From JAAYUD01 sp963676865 (lineage in GTDB: Bacteria > Bacteroidota > Bacteroidia > Bacteroidales > Bacteroidaceae): a stretch of DNA of 64,000 bases. The notes under the pieces were generated by a model, which saw only the letters and a program-made list of their open reading frames with translations, ran no database searches and was not told where the DNA came from. Position numbers and translations under genes: made by a program. The stretch is taken from NCBI GenBank assembly GCA_963676865.2, contig CAXXSS010000001.1, positions 2,480,001 to 2,544,000 on the forward strand, in the 5' to 3' direction. Numbering within the stretch: the first letter of the stretch is position 1; every line of letters begins with the position of its first letter. Positions 1 through 8,685 of the stretch are shown here, piece by piece.

Positions 1-63
1 TACAGTTTCAATCGAAACTCTTCACGATCATTTATTAAAATGACGGGCTAAAATTAATATTGG
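1..63. other. Left edge: possible 3' end of an upstream gene
   Basis: The first 63 bases hold no complete gene. All three forward frames are open from base 1 and close at TAA 49-51 (frame 1), TGA 41-43 (frame 2) or TAA 36-38 (frame 3), so an upstream plus-strand gene could end here, but nothing in these few residues identifies it. Confidence 0.2.
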
Positions 64-930
64 ATGGAATTTAGTTGGATTAAAACATTAATTATCGCTT
101 CGGCTACAATGATGAGTGTGTCGTGTATGGCACAAGACCTCATTGCTAGGCAAGCTCCTATTGACAGAAAATTAAGAAGTGTGGATTCTTTGGCGTTGCA
201 ACGTCAAATTCGTGCTGAGCAATCGGCTTATCCTGCTCTTAGTTTGTACCCGAATTGGGATAACCGTTATGTTACTATGCGGGGTGCTATTATACCTCGT
301 TCTTATACTTTCGATTTAAAGGGCTTTGTAATGCCTATCCCTAGTCGTAAAATCACTTCTCCTTTCGGTCCCAGATGGGGAAGAATGCATAAAGGTCTCG
401 ATATAAAATGTAATATCGGTGATACCATTTATGCTGCTTTCTCTGGAAAAATTAGGGTAGTGAACTATGAAGGAGGCGGCTATGGAAAATATGTAGTTAT
501 ACGTCATTATAATGGCTTGGAGACTGTCTATGGCCATTTATCAAAACAGTTGGTCTCTCCTAATGAAACCGTTCGAGCTGGTGAACCTATCGGGCTTGGT
601 GGGGCTACCGGTCATGTTACAGGTTCTCATTTGCATTTTGAAACTCGTTTCTTAGGTATTGCCATTAATCCTGCGTTGATGTTCAATTTCCCTATGCAGG
701 ATGTTGTTGCTGATACTTATACTTTTCATAGTACCGGACCTAATAGATATGCAGGAACCGAAGAAGCTGAAAGCAATGCCGATGTTGTTCGTTACATTGT
801 CGTGAAGCATGGCGAAACGTTGTCAAGGGTCGCTCGCCAATATAAAATTTCTGTGGATAAATTGTGTGAACTCAATCGCCTCACTCCTAGTACTCAATTA
901 CGTCCAGGACAAATTTTGCGGTGCTCGTAA
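64..930 (+). CDS. M23 family metallopeptidase with C-terminal LysM domain
   Basis: Predicted exported peptidoglycan hydrolase of the LytM/lysostaphin (M23) family, 288 residues. The N-terminus is a Sec-type signal peptide ending near Ala-Gln at residue 24; a Cys at 21 sits in a poor lipobox, so a lipoprotein is less likely. The M23 domain lies at about residues 85-205 and has the family zinc ligands: His109 and Asp113 in HKGLD, and His189/His191 in GSHLHFE, with the catalytic-type His158 in YGHLS. A LysM domain (about 243-288: HGETLSRVARQY, then LRPGQIL) would tether it to peptidoglycan. A terminator follows at 949-988. Without an assay it cannot be told whether it is a hydrolase or an activator, but the active-site residues are intact. 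Confidence 0.93.
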   Translation: MEFSWIKTLIIASATMMSVSCMAQDLIARQAPIDRKLRSVDSLALQRQIRAEQSAYPALSLYPNWDNRYVTMRGAIIPRSYTFDLKGFVMPIPSRKITSPFGPRWGRMHKGLDIKCNIGDTIYAAFSGKIRVVNYEGGGYGKYVVIRHYNGLETVYGHLSKQLVSPNETVRAGEPIGLGGATGHVTGSHLHFETRFLGIAINPALMFNFPMQDVVADTYTFHSTGPNRYAGTEEAESNADVVRYIVVKHGETLSRVARQYKISVDKLCELNRLTPSTQLRPGQILRCS

Positions 931-948
931 TCTTTTTTAAAATACAAA

Positions 949-988
949 GAAGGACGCTTTAATATAATTTGGAGCGTCCTTCTTTTTT
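949..988 (+). terminator. Rho-independent terminator after the M23 gene
   Basis: A perfect 10-bp stem, GAAGGACGCT (949-958) paired with AGCGTCCTTC (973-982), is followed by six T (983-988). It ends the M23 transcript. It also shows that an ATG at 969 that is in frame with the next gene lies inside the terminator and is not that gene's start. Confidence 0.88.
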
Positions 989-1005
989 GTTTGTTCAAAT
1001 ATTGT

Positions 1006-1013
1006 TACCTTTG
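1006..1013 (+). promoter_or_regulatory. Bacteroides-type -7 box for the DUF1599 gene
   Basis: TACCTTTG matches the TAnnTTTG -7 consensus exactly. A TTTG at 986-989 lies 16 bases upstream, shorter than the usual 19-21, so the -33 element is weak. Transcription would start near 1019, about 13 bases before the ATG at 1032. Confidence 0.6.
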
Positions 1014-1031
1014 CCACGTAGAGTAACAAAA

Positions 1032-1574
1032 ATGAAAGATACTAAGCAACAATTTGAACATGAAATAGCCGTTTGCCGTGAACTGTTTGCAAAAAAAATG
1101 CATGATTACGGTACTGCATGGCGTGTGATGAGGCCCTCTTCGATAACAGATCAGATCTTTATTAAGGCCAACCGTATTAGGAGTATAGAAACGAAAGGCG
1201 TGGCTTTAGTTCATGAGGATATACGCGGAGAGTTTATCGCTATTGTCAATTATGGTATAATGGGGCTTGTTCAACTCGAAATGGGCTACATCGACCAAGA
1301 TGATGACGATGAGAAAAAGGTACTCGAATTATATGATAAGTATGCCAAACAATCTATGGAATTGATGTTGGCAAAGAATCATGATTATGATGAGGCATGG
1401 CGTTTGATGAGGATAACCTCTTATACGGATATGATTCTTCAAAAGATTTATCGAACCAAGAGCATCGAAACCCTTGCCGGTAAAACATTAGTGTCTGAAG
1501 GAGTCGATGCCAATTATATGGATATGATAAACTATGCGTTATTTGCGTTGATAAAAATTGACTTTGGAGATTAA
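1032..1574 (+). CDS. DUF1599 domain-containing protein with internal duplication
   Basis: 180-residue cytoplasmic protein of the DUF1599 family; function unknown. It has two similar halves: HDYGTAWRVMRPSSITD with RIRSIET in the first and HDYDEAWRLMRITSYTD with RTKSIET in the second, so it is an internal tandem duplication of one alpha-helical unit. The ATG at 1032 is chosen over an in-frame ATG at 969 because the latter lies in the terminator at 949-988 and upstream of the -7 box at 1006-1013. The stop overlaps the start of the DoxX-like reading frame, and it heads the block with tpiA, the SPOR protein and folE. Confidence 0.85.
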   Translation: MKDTKQQFEHEIAVCRELFAKKMHDYGTAWRVMRPSSITDQIFIKANRIRSIETKGVALVHEDIRGEFIAIVNYGIMGLVQLEMGYIDQDDDDEKKVLELYDKYAKQSMELMLAKNHDYDEAWRLMRITSYTDMILQKIYRTKSIETLAGKTLVSEGVDANYMDMINYALFALIKIDFGD

Positions 1575-3645
1575 AAAATCACATATTGTTCTTATTTGGT
1601 GCGTAAATATCTGTCGTACTATTTTAGCTGTCGTATTTCTGTTTTCCGGATTCGTTAAGGCGGTTGACCCAATGGGTACGCAGTATAAGATAGAAGATTA
1701 TTTGCAAGCATTTGGAATGTTATCAATTCAACATTCCATTATTCCATTGTTGCTGTCTATAGGTATCGCTATGTTGGAGTTTATCATAGGAGCATTCTTC
1801 CTTTTGGGAATTCGCCGTGTTACGGCATCTCTATTATCTCTTGTTCTGATGATTTTTTATACTCCCCTCACGTTATATATAGCTATGAAAAATCCTGTGA
1901 GCGACTGTGGTTGTTTCGGTGATGCATTGATTCTCACGAATTGGGAAACTTTTTTAAAGAACGTGATATTGTTGATTTGTGCTATTCTCGTTTGGCGATA
2001 TAAGAGATTGATTTATCGTTTTGTCAGTGAGAAGTTCGATTGGCTAGTATCACTCTATTCTTGCCTTTTTGCATTGGCTTTGTGTAGCTATTGTCTTTAT
2101 TATTTACCGGTACTTGATTTTCGTCCATATAAAATTGGAACTGATATTCCAGAGGCTATGTCGGTCCCTCCAGGGAAGCATCTTAGTGAATTGCAAACGG
2201 TGTTTTTGATGAAGAAGGGCGGTACTGAAAAAGAGTTTACTGTCGATAATTATCCTGATAGCACATGGACTTATGTGGATCGTCGTACTGTTGTTGTCAA
2301 GAAAGGATATGAACCATCCATCTCCGATTTCTCGATGATTGACATTGATACCGGCAATGACATCTCTCAACAAGTCCTTTCTGATTCGAATTATACTTTT
2401 TTGCTGGTTTCTCCTCGTATCGAAGAAGCTGATGATAGTCATATTGATCTTATCAATGCACTTTATGAATATTGTCATGCCAATGGATACCACTTTTATG
2501 CACTTACTTCTTCGCCTGATGACGAAATTGAAGATTGGCGTGACAAGACCGGAGCTGAGTATCCATTTTGTCAGGTAGATAATATAATACTGAAAACGAT
2601 TATCCGTTCCAATCCGGGGCTTTTGTTATTGAAACATGGAACAATACTTAATAAATGGAGTAATAATGGGCTTTTTGATGAGAGCGACCTGAATGGTAAA
2701 CTCGATAAAATAGCTGTGGGGCAACCAAGTCATTACACCAATGGGAAAGCCATAGTGAATATATTATTGTGGTTTTTTGTGCCATTATTATTTGTTATAT
2801 TTCTTGATGTATTGCTTGGCAATAAACTGGAAAATCAGTTGGAGCATGAATGGAATAAATATTTTAACCCTTTAATAAAAAAGAAAATGAGAAAAAAAAT
2901 TGTTGCAGGAAACTGGAAGATGAACAAAACTCTCCAAGAGGGTATTGCTCTTGCAAAAGAAGTAAATGAAGTTCTAGCTAATGATAAACCCAATTGTGAT
3001 GTTATCATTTGCACTCCTTTTATTCATTTGGCTTCGGTTGTCCCTGTTGTTGATGCAGCTAAGATAGGTGTAGGAGCTGAAAATTGCGCTGATAAAGAAT
3101 CGGGCGCTTATACAGGTGAAGTATCTGCTTCTATGGTTGCATCTACGGGTGCCAAATATGTTATTTTGGGGCATTCAGAGCGTCGTGCTTATTATGGCGA
3201 AACGGTAGAGACATTGAAGCCTAAGGTTCAGTTGGCTTTAGCTAATGGCTTGACTCCTATATTCTGCGTTGGTGAGGTGCTTGAAGAGCGCGAAGCTAAC
3301 AAACAAGAAGAGATTGTTGCTGCTCAGCTCGAATCTGTATTCGAACTTTCTGCTGAAGATTTTTCTAAAGTGATCGTTGCTTATGAACCTGTTTGGGCTA
3401 TTGGTACAGGCAAAACTGCTAGTACTGATCAGGCAGAGGAGATTCATAAATTTATCCGTTCTGTTATTGCTAAGAAATATAACGAGGCAGTTGCAGAGAA
3501 TACTTCAATTCTTTATGGCGGTAGCTGTAAACCTTCTAATGCTAAAGAATTGTTTGCTCAGCCCGATGTTGATGGTGGCTTGATTGGTGGTGCTGCATTG
3601 AAAGCTGCCGATTTCAAAGGCATTATCGATGCTTGGAAAGATTAA
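1558..3645 (+). CDS. DoxX/MauE-like membrane protein in one open frame with triosephosphate isomerase
   Basis: One uninterrupted 695-codon frame. Residues 1-443 are a membrane protein of the DoxX/MauE type seen beside tpiA in Bacteroides (BT_3928-like): four N-terminal membrane segments (about 10-145) containing the MauE-like motif SDCGCFGD, a fifth segment (about 160-182), a hydrophilic probably periplasmic domain, and a last segment near 400-420. Residues 444-695 are a complete TPI. No stop lies between them; the codons before the TPI Met read Pro-Leu-Ile-Lys-Lys-Lys. No ATG exists near the start, so TTG 1558 or TTG 1564 is inferred, overlapping the DUF1599 stop at 1572-1574. The DoxX part may act in redox or disulfide chemistry by analogy to MauE (inference). 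Either this is a fusion, or a base error removed a stop, or TPI is made by internal initiation. Confidence 0.7.
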   Translation: MTLEIKKSHIVLIWCVNICRTILAVVFLFSGFVKAVDPMGTQYKIEDYLQAFGMLSIQHSIIPLLLSIGIAMLEFIIGAFFLLGIRRVTASLLSLVLMIFYTPLTLYIAMKNPVSDCGCFGDALILTNWETFLKNVILLICAILVWRYKRLIYRFVSEKFDWLVSLYSCLFALALCSYCLYYLPVLDFRPYKIGTDIPEAMSVPPGKHLSELQTVFLMKKGGTEKEFTVDNYPDSTWTYVDRRTVVVKKGYEPSISDFSMIDIDTGNDISQQVLSDSNYTFLLVSPRIEEADDSHIDLINALYEYCHANGYHFYALTSSPDDEIEDWRDKTGAEYPFCQVDNIILKTIIRSNPGLLLLKHGTILNKWSNNGLFDESDLNGKLDKIAVGQPSHYTNGKAIVNILLWFFVPLLFVIFLDVLLGNKLENQLEHEWNKYFNPLIKKKMRKKIVAGNWKMNKTLQEGIALAKEVNEVLANDKPNCDVIICTPFIHLASVVPVVDAAKIGVGAENCADKESGAYTGEVSASMVASTGAKYVILGHSERRAYYGETVETLKPKVQLALANGLTPIFCVGEVLEEREANKQEEIVAAQLESVFELSAEDFSKVIVAYEPVWAIGTGKTASTDQAEEIHKFIRSVIAKKYNEAVAENTSILYGGSCKPSNAKELFAQPDVDGGLIGGAALKAADFKGIIDAWKD
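2887..3645 (+). CDS. tpiA: triosephosphate isomerase (internal start within the fused frame)
   Basis: Interconverts dihydroxyacetone phosphate and glyceraldehyde-3-phosphate in glycolysis and gluconeogenesis (EC 5.3.1.1). From Met at 2887 the protein is 252 residues, the normal family length. Catalytic residues are all visible: Lys11 in GNWKM, His96 in GHSERR, Glu167 in AYEPVWAIGTG, and the phosphate-binding GGS and GGLIGGAA segments near the C-terminus. The start is A-rich upstream (AAAAAAGAAA), which suits the weak Shine-Dalgarno use of Bacteroidetes. Its frame continues upstream into the DoxX-like domain without a stop, so a membrane-anchored form is possible as well. A terminator follows at 3661-3697. 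Confidence 0.92.
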   Translation: MRKKIVAGNWKMNKTLQEGIALAKEVNEVLANDKPNCDVIICTPFIHLASVVPVVDAAKIGVGAENCADKESGAYTGEVSASMVASTGAKYVILGHSERRAYYGETVETLKPKVQLALANGLTPIFCVGEVLEEREANKQEEIVAAQLESVFELSAEDFSKVIVAYEPVWAIGTGKTASTDQAEEIHKFIRSVIAKKYNEAVAENTSILYGGSCKPSNAKELFAQPDVDGGLIGGAALKAADFKGIIDAWKD

Positions 3646-3660
3646 TAATTATTGATATAG

Positions 3661-3697
3661 CAATCGAGACGGGATATTTCCTGCCTCGATTGTTTTT
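3661..3697 (+). terminator. Terminator after tpiA
   Basis: Stem CAATCGAG (3661-3668) and CTCGATTG (3685-3692), followed by TTTTT (3693-3697). It lies only 12 bases before the SPOR gene start, so it probably works as a partial terminator or attenuator between tpiA and the SPOR gene, since no separate -7 box fits in that gap. Confidence 0.75.
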
Positions 3698-3709
3698 AAT
3701 TTATTTTTT

Positions 3710-4318
3710 ATGCGATTAATCAGTCTATTTTTGTTGTTTTCCTTTTCTGTCGCTGTCAATGCTCAGACTAATATTATTCAGCGGCTTCAATCCGATGTTC
3801 CTGGACAGGGTAAAGTGATGATACATCAAGATGAGTCCATTACGGCTTTGATTGGTAGTAAGCATGCCACTATTTCTAGCAAGTCTGTTAGTGCCTCTCC
3901 TGCCGAATCGAAATCAGTGAGCTCTAAAAAGGAGCCATCAGAGATCATTTCGCTTGATAGTTCCAAGCACAAGAATATGCGGAAAGAGGAGAGTGCCTCT
4001 TCTATGGATTTGACGCTTGATGATATAGAAGGCGAAACTCCCAAGAAAATAGTCAAAATTACTGGTTATCGTGTTCAGGTTTATGCGGGGAACAATACTC
4101 GTAATGCTAAACTCGAAGCTATGCGGGTTGCTTCGGATGTCCGCAGTTTCTTTCCTGAAGTCTCTGTCTATTCTTTTTTTAGTCCCCCACGTTGGTTGTG
4201 TAGGGTAGGTGATTTCCGAACAATGGAAGAAGCATATTCAATGATGCGTAAGTTGAAGGCGACTCGTGTTTTTCACGAAGTTTCTATTGTCAAAGATCGT
4301 GTGAACGTTTCGCTATAA
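3710..4318 (+). CDS. SPOR domain-containing protein
   Basis: 202-residue exported protein. A signal peptide ends near Ala-Gln at residue 19. A Ser/Lys-rich linker (about 60-115) leads to a C-terminal SPOR domain (about 120-200, starting GYRVQVYAG and containing CRVGDF), a fold that in characterised bacteria binds septal peptidoglycan lacking stem peptides. A role in the envelope or at the division site is inferred from the family only. It lies between tpiA and folE, the order seen in other Bacteroides. Confidence 0.88.
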   Translation: MRLISLFLLFSFSVAVNAQTNIIQRLQSDVPGQGKVMIHQDESITALIGSKHATISSKSVSASPAESKSVSSKKEPSEIISLDSSKHKNMRKEESASSMDLTLDDIEGETPKKIVKITGYRVQVYAGNNTRNAKLEAMRVASDVRSFFPEVSVYSFFSPPRWLCRVGDFRTMEEAYSMMRKLKATRVFHEVSIVKDRVNVSL

Positions 4319-4341
4319 ATAAATCATTAATATTATTTACT

Positions 4342-4926
4342 ATGCTTGATAATCCCAAAATAGACACTACTAATCTTATAGAACTACAAGATCACTATCG
4401 CAAAATTATTTCACTTTTGGGCGAAGACGCTAATCGCGAAGGCCTTATTAAAACTCCCGAACGGGTATCGAAAGCCATGCTTACATTGGTACGTGGCTAT
4501 CAGATGGATCCTGATTCTGTACTTTCCTCTGCAAAATTCAAAGAAGACTATCGCCAGATGGTTATCGTCAAAGATATTGATTTCTTTTCTCTCTGCGAGC
4601 ATCACATGCTCCCCTTTTATGGCAAAGCTCATGTTGCATATATTCCCAACGGTTATATCACGGGGTTGAGTAAAATTGCTCGTGTGGTCGATATTTTTGC
4701 TCATCGTTTGCAGGTGCAAGAACGGATGACCACTCAAATAAAGAAATGTATTCAAGAAACATTAAATCCGCTGGGTGTGATGGTTGTGATAGAAGCTCGC
4801 CATATGTGTATGCAAATGCGGGGCGTAGAGAAACAAAACTCTATTACAACAACGTCTGACTTTACCGGTGCTTTTAATCAAGCCAAGACTCGTGAAGAGT
4901 TTATGAATCTCGTGCGCCCTAAATAG
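4342..4926 (+). CDS. folE: GTP cyclohydrolase I
   Basis: Converts GTP to 7,8-dihydroneopterin triphosphate, the first step of tetrahydrofolate (and other pterin) synthesis (EC 3.5.4.16). 194 residues, typical of type I FolE. The zinc-site residues are present: Cys85 and His88 in SLCEHHM and Cys156 in RHMCMQMRG, with the substrate-binding segments QVQERMT and MRGVEKQNSITTTS. It follows the SPOR gene by 23 bases and is probably co-transcribed with it. Confidence 0.96.
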   Translation: MLDNPKIDTTNLIELQDHYRKIISLLGEDANREGLIKTPERVSKAMLTLVRGYQMDPDSVLSSAKFKEDYRQMVIVKDIDFFSLCEHHMLPFYGKAHVAYIPNGYITGLSKIARVVDIFAHRLQVQERMTTQIKKCIQETLNPLGVMVVIEARHMCMQMRGVEKQNSITTTSDFTGAFNQAKTREEFMNLVRPK

Positions 4927-4963
4927 TTATTTCTCTACATTACATTCTTTTAGCGTTTTATGC

Positions 4964-5000
4964 TGGCGAGACAAACATAGGAACTACATATGTCTCGCCA
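4964..5000. terminator. Hairpin between convergent folE and M16 genes
   Basis: A perfect 10-bp stem TGGCGAGACA (4964-4973) / TGTCTCGCCA (4991-5000) with a 17-base loop lies between two genes that point at each other. No strong T-run follows on either strand, so it is a terminator candidate mainly by position. Confidence 0.5.
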
Positions 5001-5014
5001 ATGTTGCATTTTAC

Positions 5015-7846
5015 CTACGGATGCATTGTTACTGTTACTCTGTTGTTCTGCTTTATAAGCCCTGAGATGAATTGTTGCAGTTCAATAGGTGTTATATTCT
5101 CTACCGTTTTGCAATAGTCTGAATAACAGTCAATATGTGCCAATGCTTTTTCTGACAAGGTACTGAGCCAATAATCGTTTAATTTTATATTTTGTTCATA
5201 TCGCTTCTTATTAAACTCTTTCACTTTGTTTATCTCTTCAACAGTAGGCGCGTGTTCCTTCCAATAATCAAATTCACTATCGACTTCTTTGGCTGCAATC
5301 TTTATTTTATCAGGATTGACGTCGAATATGCATGTAAAATTGAAAGAAGGAGAAGGGTAACTGTCTAGGTCTGCAGCACAATTTATACTATATACCGCAC
5401 CTTCTTTCTGACGAATCTTTTCCATTAGGCGGTCTTCCATTATTTCTGCCGCCATGTCAATCATTATTTTATTTTTGGCCGTGTATTCACATGTTCCACT
5501 TTGGTATACTCCGACCGTACCTTTCTGCGTGAACATATTCTGTTTGAATTCTACTGTTTTCGGTCCTTTGTGGTATGTCGTAGCATAAGTCTGACATGCT
5601 TCACCGCTTTTGTCAAATGGTAATGAAGCGATATACTGCTTGATGAAAGGACGAAGAGTTGTAGCATCTATATTGCCACTGAATATAAATGTATATTTCG
5701 AAGCATCGCCAAAGCAACTGTTATAAATGTCTTTCAATTGTCCGTATTTTATCTTGTATACAAGATTTTTGTTGAGCGCCAATGCTCTGGGACTGTAGTC
5801 AAGTGCCACATTCATTAATGAGTCGCGGAATACATGCTCGGGTTTAATACCTCTGTTTCGTAAATATTCGCGCAACAAGTTTTCCATATTCATAAGAGAA
5901 CGTATGCTATAGAGAGGTTTTGCAAAGCGAAGATAAGTAATTTGCAACATCGTTTGAACCTCTTTCACAGAACAATATCCAGACATTGCCGATAGTGTTC
6001 TGCCTATTTTAGGTTTCACTTCAACAGTCATACCATTGGTCAGTGTTTTCATTTCGCCTGCGTAATGAGATCCGAAACCTACCTGGGGAGCAAGAAAATC
6101 CATCGCTTGCAGGGTTGGTGCATACGATTCGGGGAATAAAGACAATCCTCCATTGGCTACAGCGATCATTTTTACTTCATCCTGTTTAGTGTCTATTTTC
6201 TTTATGATGACAGTTGCACCATTCGAAAGTTTCATCTCTGTTGTACCTAGTTGTTCGTTTTTCGTTTCCGATACGATGCTTCCTTGCTTCGGAAGATGTT
6301 TCATTATTTTAGTCTTGTCATCGTCGTCGTCATCCGTCCATGCCCTTAGATCATAGTCTTTTGCAATTTTCATGTTATCAAGAATATCTGCTTTCTTGGG
6401 TGCTCGGTAACCTTTCTTATCGGGCCCGGTACAGTAAATGACCATGTTCTTTTCATCCATCATCTTCCTTAGATAATAGTTAATAACAGGCAGTGACATT
6501 TCGTCTATGAACTTTTTGAGTATATGGTATTCATCGGAGATACTAGGGAATGGTTCATTCTCCAGAAAATGGCTAACGTACTGTTGAATGTATTCATTGT
6601 TTGTGATGTTCTGTCTATTATTATAGGTATTGTCGAGTGTTGCTAGAAAATCATTCTTTACTTTATTGTATTCTTTTGGAGTGAAGCCTAGCTCTCTTAT
6701 TCTACCCAATTCATAGAAAATACCTTGAAATGCATTATCAAGCTCTCCTTTTTTGTACATGACATTAACGTTGAGTGCATTTTTTGTGTAGCAACCTAGA
6801 TAATTTCCATCTGTAACTTCTGTCGAGAGAATGGGCATCTCGGGACCCGCATAATTAGATAAACGCTGGTCGCAAAGCAATTGAACCATCTTTTCTGTAT
6901 ATTTCACGGCATAATACCCTTGTCTGTCTTTATCGTTCGGATTGTATATATCGCGTTTGAACATGACTCGAAATTCTAATTGAGTCTCTTCGGGATCTGT
7001 TTGAATTGAAATGAGTGGCTTACCTCCTTCGTTATTAGATACAGGTTCGTAAGCCCTGAATGTTTTCTTGGGGTCCAGATAAGTGTGTCTGAAAAATTGT
7101 AGAATTCGTTTTTGAACAGCATCTACATCTACGTCACCTACTACAATAATGGCTTGCAAATCGGGGCGATACCACTTACTATAATAGTCTTTCAATCTCT
7201 GGATGGGAAAGTGATCAATAATCTCCATTGTACCAATGGGAGAACGATTGGCATATTTGCAGTTAGGAAAGAGTTCGGGCCCTGCTTTTTCCAGCATTCG
7301 CGTTCCGCTTGTCATACCATTGCGCCATTCTTCGTGAATCACTTTTCGCTCTTTTTCTACCGCTATCGAATCTAATGTCAAAGAGTGGGCCCATTCACTC
7401 AATACGTATACGCAAGAATCTGCAGTCTTTGGGGTCGTCAATGGCACGTCTTCTATATTATATATTGTTTTGTCAAATCCCGTAGCTGCATTTAAGTCAA
7501 ATCCGAATTTAACGCCCTTGCTTTGTAGAAAATGGGTGATTGTTTGGTTTGGAAAATAGTTGGTACCCTCAAAGCACATGTGCTCCAGAAAATGAGCAAG
7601 TCCTCTTTGATTTTCATCTTCCAAGATCGAGCCTACTCGTTGTACCAGATAGAAGCTTGCCTGGTGTGGCTGAGTATCGTTGTGGCGGATATAAAACGTT
7701 AGGCCGTTACTTAATTCTCCTGCTCTGACAAGCGAATCGGGTGCAATGATAGAGTCATTGGACATCCCTTTTGTGTTAGAAAAACAAGGTTGGTAAAAGA
7801 TTAAAGAAATTGCTAAAGATAAAAAGAGCTTCAGTGGATTTTTCAT
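5015..7846 (-). CDS. M16 family zinc peptidase (pitrilysin/insulinase type), full-length two-half protein
   Basis: 943-residue exported protease. The start at 7846 gives a clean signal peptide (MKNPLKLFLSLAISLIFYQP); an in-frame ATG at 7906 would add 20 residues that spoil it. The active N-terminal half has the inverted zinc motif HFLEH at residues 85-89, with the downstream glutamates at 166 and 173 (ERKVIHEEW) that complete the site. The second M16 half, from about residue 540, has no zinc motif, as usual for the closing domain. An acidic run of Asp near 503-507 separates the halves. Likely a periplasmic or surface peptidase acting on oligopeptides; the substrate is unknown. It stands alone on the minus strand. 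Confidence 0.92.
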   Translation of the reverse strand: MKNPLKLFLSLAISLIFYQPCFSNTKGMSNDSIIAPDSLVRAGELSNGLTFYIRHNDTQPHQASFYLVQRVGSILEDENQRGLAHFLEHMCFEGTNYFPNQTITHFLQSKGVKFGFDLNAATGFDKTIYNIEDVPLTTPKTADSCVYVLSEWAHSLTLDSIAVEKERKVIHEEWRNGMTSGTRMLEKAGPELFPNCKYANRSPIGTMEIIDHFPIQRLKDYYSKWYRPDLQAIIVVGDVDVDAVQKRILQFFRHTYLDPKKTFRAYEPVSNNEGGKPLISIQTDPEETQLEFRVMFKRDIYNPNDKDRQGYYAVKYTEKMVQLLCDQRLSNYAGPEMPILSTEVTDGNYLGCYTKNALNVNVMYKKGELDNAFQGIFYELGRIRELGFTPKEYNKVKNDFLATLDNTYNNRQNITNNEYIQQYVSHFLENEPFPSISDEYHILKKFIDEMSLPVINYYLRKMMDEKNMVIYCTGPDKKGYRAPKKADILDNMKIAKDYDLRAWTDDDDDDKTKIMKHLPKQGSIVSETKNEQLGTTEMKLSNGATVIIKKIDTKQDEVKMIAVANGGLSLFPESYAPTLQAMDFLAPQVGFGSHYAGEMKTLTNGMTVEVKPKIGRTLSAMSGYCSVKEVQTMLQITYLRFAKPLYSIRSLMNMENLLREYLRNRGIKPEHVFRDSLMNVALDYSPRALALNKNLVYKIKYGQLKDIYNSCFGDASKYTFIFSGNIDATTLRPFIKQYIASLPFDKSGEACQTYATTYHKGPKTVEFKQNMFTQKGTVGVYQSGTCEYTAKNKIMIDMAAEIMEDRLMEKIRQKEGAVYSINCAADLDSYPSPSFNFTCIFDVNPDKIKIAAKEVDSEFDYWKEHAPTVEEINKVKEFNKKRYEQNIKLNDYWLSTLSEKALAHIDCYSDYCKTVENITPIELQQFISGLIKQNNRVTVTMHP

Positions 7847-7978
7847 GATTAGTAAATTAATAGTTGAACAAACACGACTTTTAATAATATCTCTAACACA
7901 TATCATTTAGGACTAAGCTTAAATTACTTTGTTCGTTATAATATGTGTGGGAATAACATCCTTTTTTGTTATTTTGTG

Positions 7979-7986
7979 CAAAGATA
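7979..7986 (-). promoter_or_regulatory. -7 box upstream of the M16 gene
   Basis: Read on the minus strand this is TATCTTTG, a match to TAnnTTTG. No good TTTG lies at -33. If used, the M16 mRNA would have a leader of about 125 bases. Confidence 0.45.
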
Positions 7987-8087
7987 ATAATTGTTGTGAT
8001 AAATCGTTTAAGAATAAAGACTTTTTTGTTGACATTTTTATTGATTTCATTTCTTAATCTACAAAATTTAAAAACAGACGTATGTCG

Positions 8088-8215
8088 CAAGTTGTCGTAT
8101 GTTAGTTTTTCCGGTGACGTCCTTAAGTTTTTCAGAAAACGTATGGACGTCAACAAATTTAGGAGCATATGTGGTTTTAGGAAGATAAGTACGACACCGA
8201 TTTGTTTGAAATAAT
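8088..8215 (+). repeat. Dispersed intergenic repeat, copy A
   Basis: Bases 8091-8170 match 35813-35892 at 71 of 80 positions without gaps (about 89%, counted by eye), and weaker similarity runs on to about 8215 and 35945. The repeat contains an inverted pair, GACGTCC (8116-8122) and GGACGTC (8145-8151), around a TTTTTCAGAAAA-type centre, so it can fold into a hairpin. A third, more diverged relative is seen on the minus strand near 54636-54670. Confidence 0.8.
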
Positions 8216-8639
8216 CGTGTTCCACTGACTACTACTACTTAAAAAGGGGTCGTAATGGTATTAATCATTTCGATGTTTCTCTATAATACTTTTGGAATCT
8301 GTTTCCGTCACGTTTATTACCTGTATATCAGATAGATATTGAGATGTGATAGCAAAATGGGACCTAAAAAGTGCATCTTTTCGCTGAGAATCAATGAATT
8401 ATGATCTTTACAAAAGTGCACTGGGAATGAGCGGCATAAGCAGCTTTTGAAGATTCGTGTGCAAAAGTTGTTATTTCGGATACTCGATTTTGTATTTTGC
8501 CAGACGCACACCCCATTGATGTAAGAATGAGTTAATGGAAAATCATTTATCTCAAAATTGTTTTTCAAGGCGTTCCAAGAGGTGAATATAAGGGACGATA
8601 CTGATACTATTTTAACCATACTGGAGTGGCACTTCTTGA

Positions 8640-8685
8640 TGACATGTACTGAATAAGTTTGTGTCAACTTATTCAGTACATGTCA
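8640..8685. repeat. Perfect 20-bp-stem palindrome
   Basis: TGACATGTACTGAATAAGTT (8640-8659) and its exact reverse complement (8666-8685) flank a 6-base loop TGTGTC. No T-run follows, so it is not an ordinary terminator. It lies in gene-free DNA and its function is unknown. Confidence 0.85.

Noticed and set aside
969..1031. Upstream extension of the DUF1599 gene
   Set aside because: The in-frame ATG is inside a terminator and upstream of the -7 box; the ATG at 1032 fits the family start.
8317..8667. Minus-strand 116-codon frame
   Set aside because: No domain, odd Cys/His composition, no promoter, and it runs into the long hairpin at 8640-8685.
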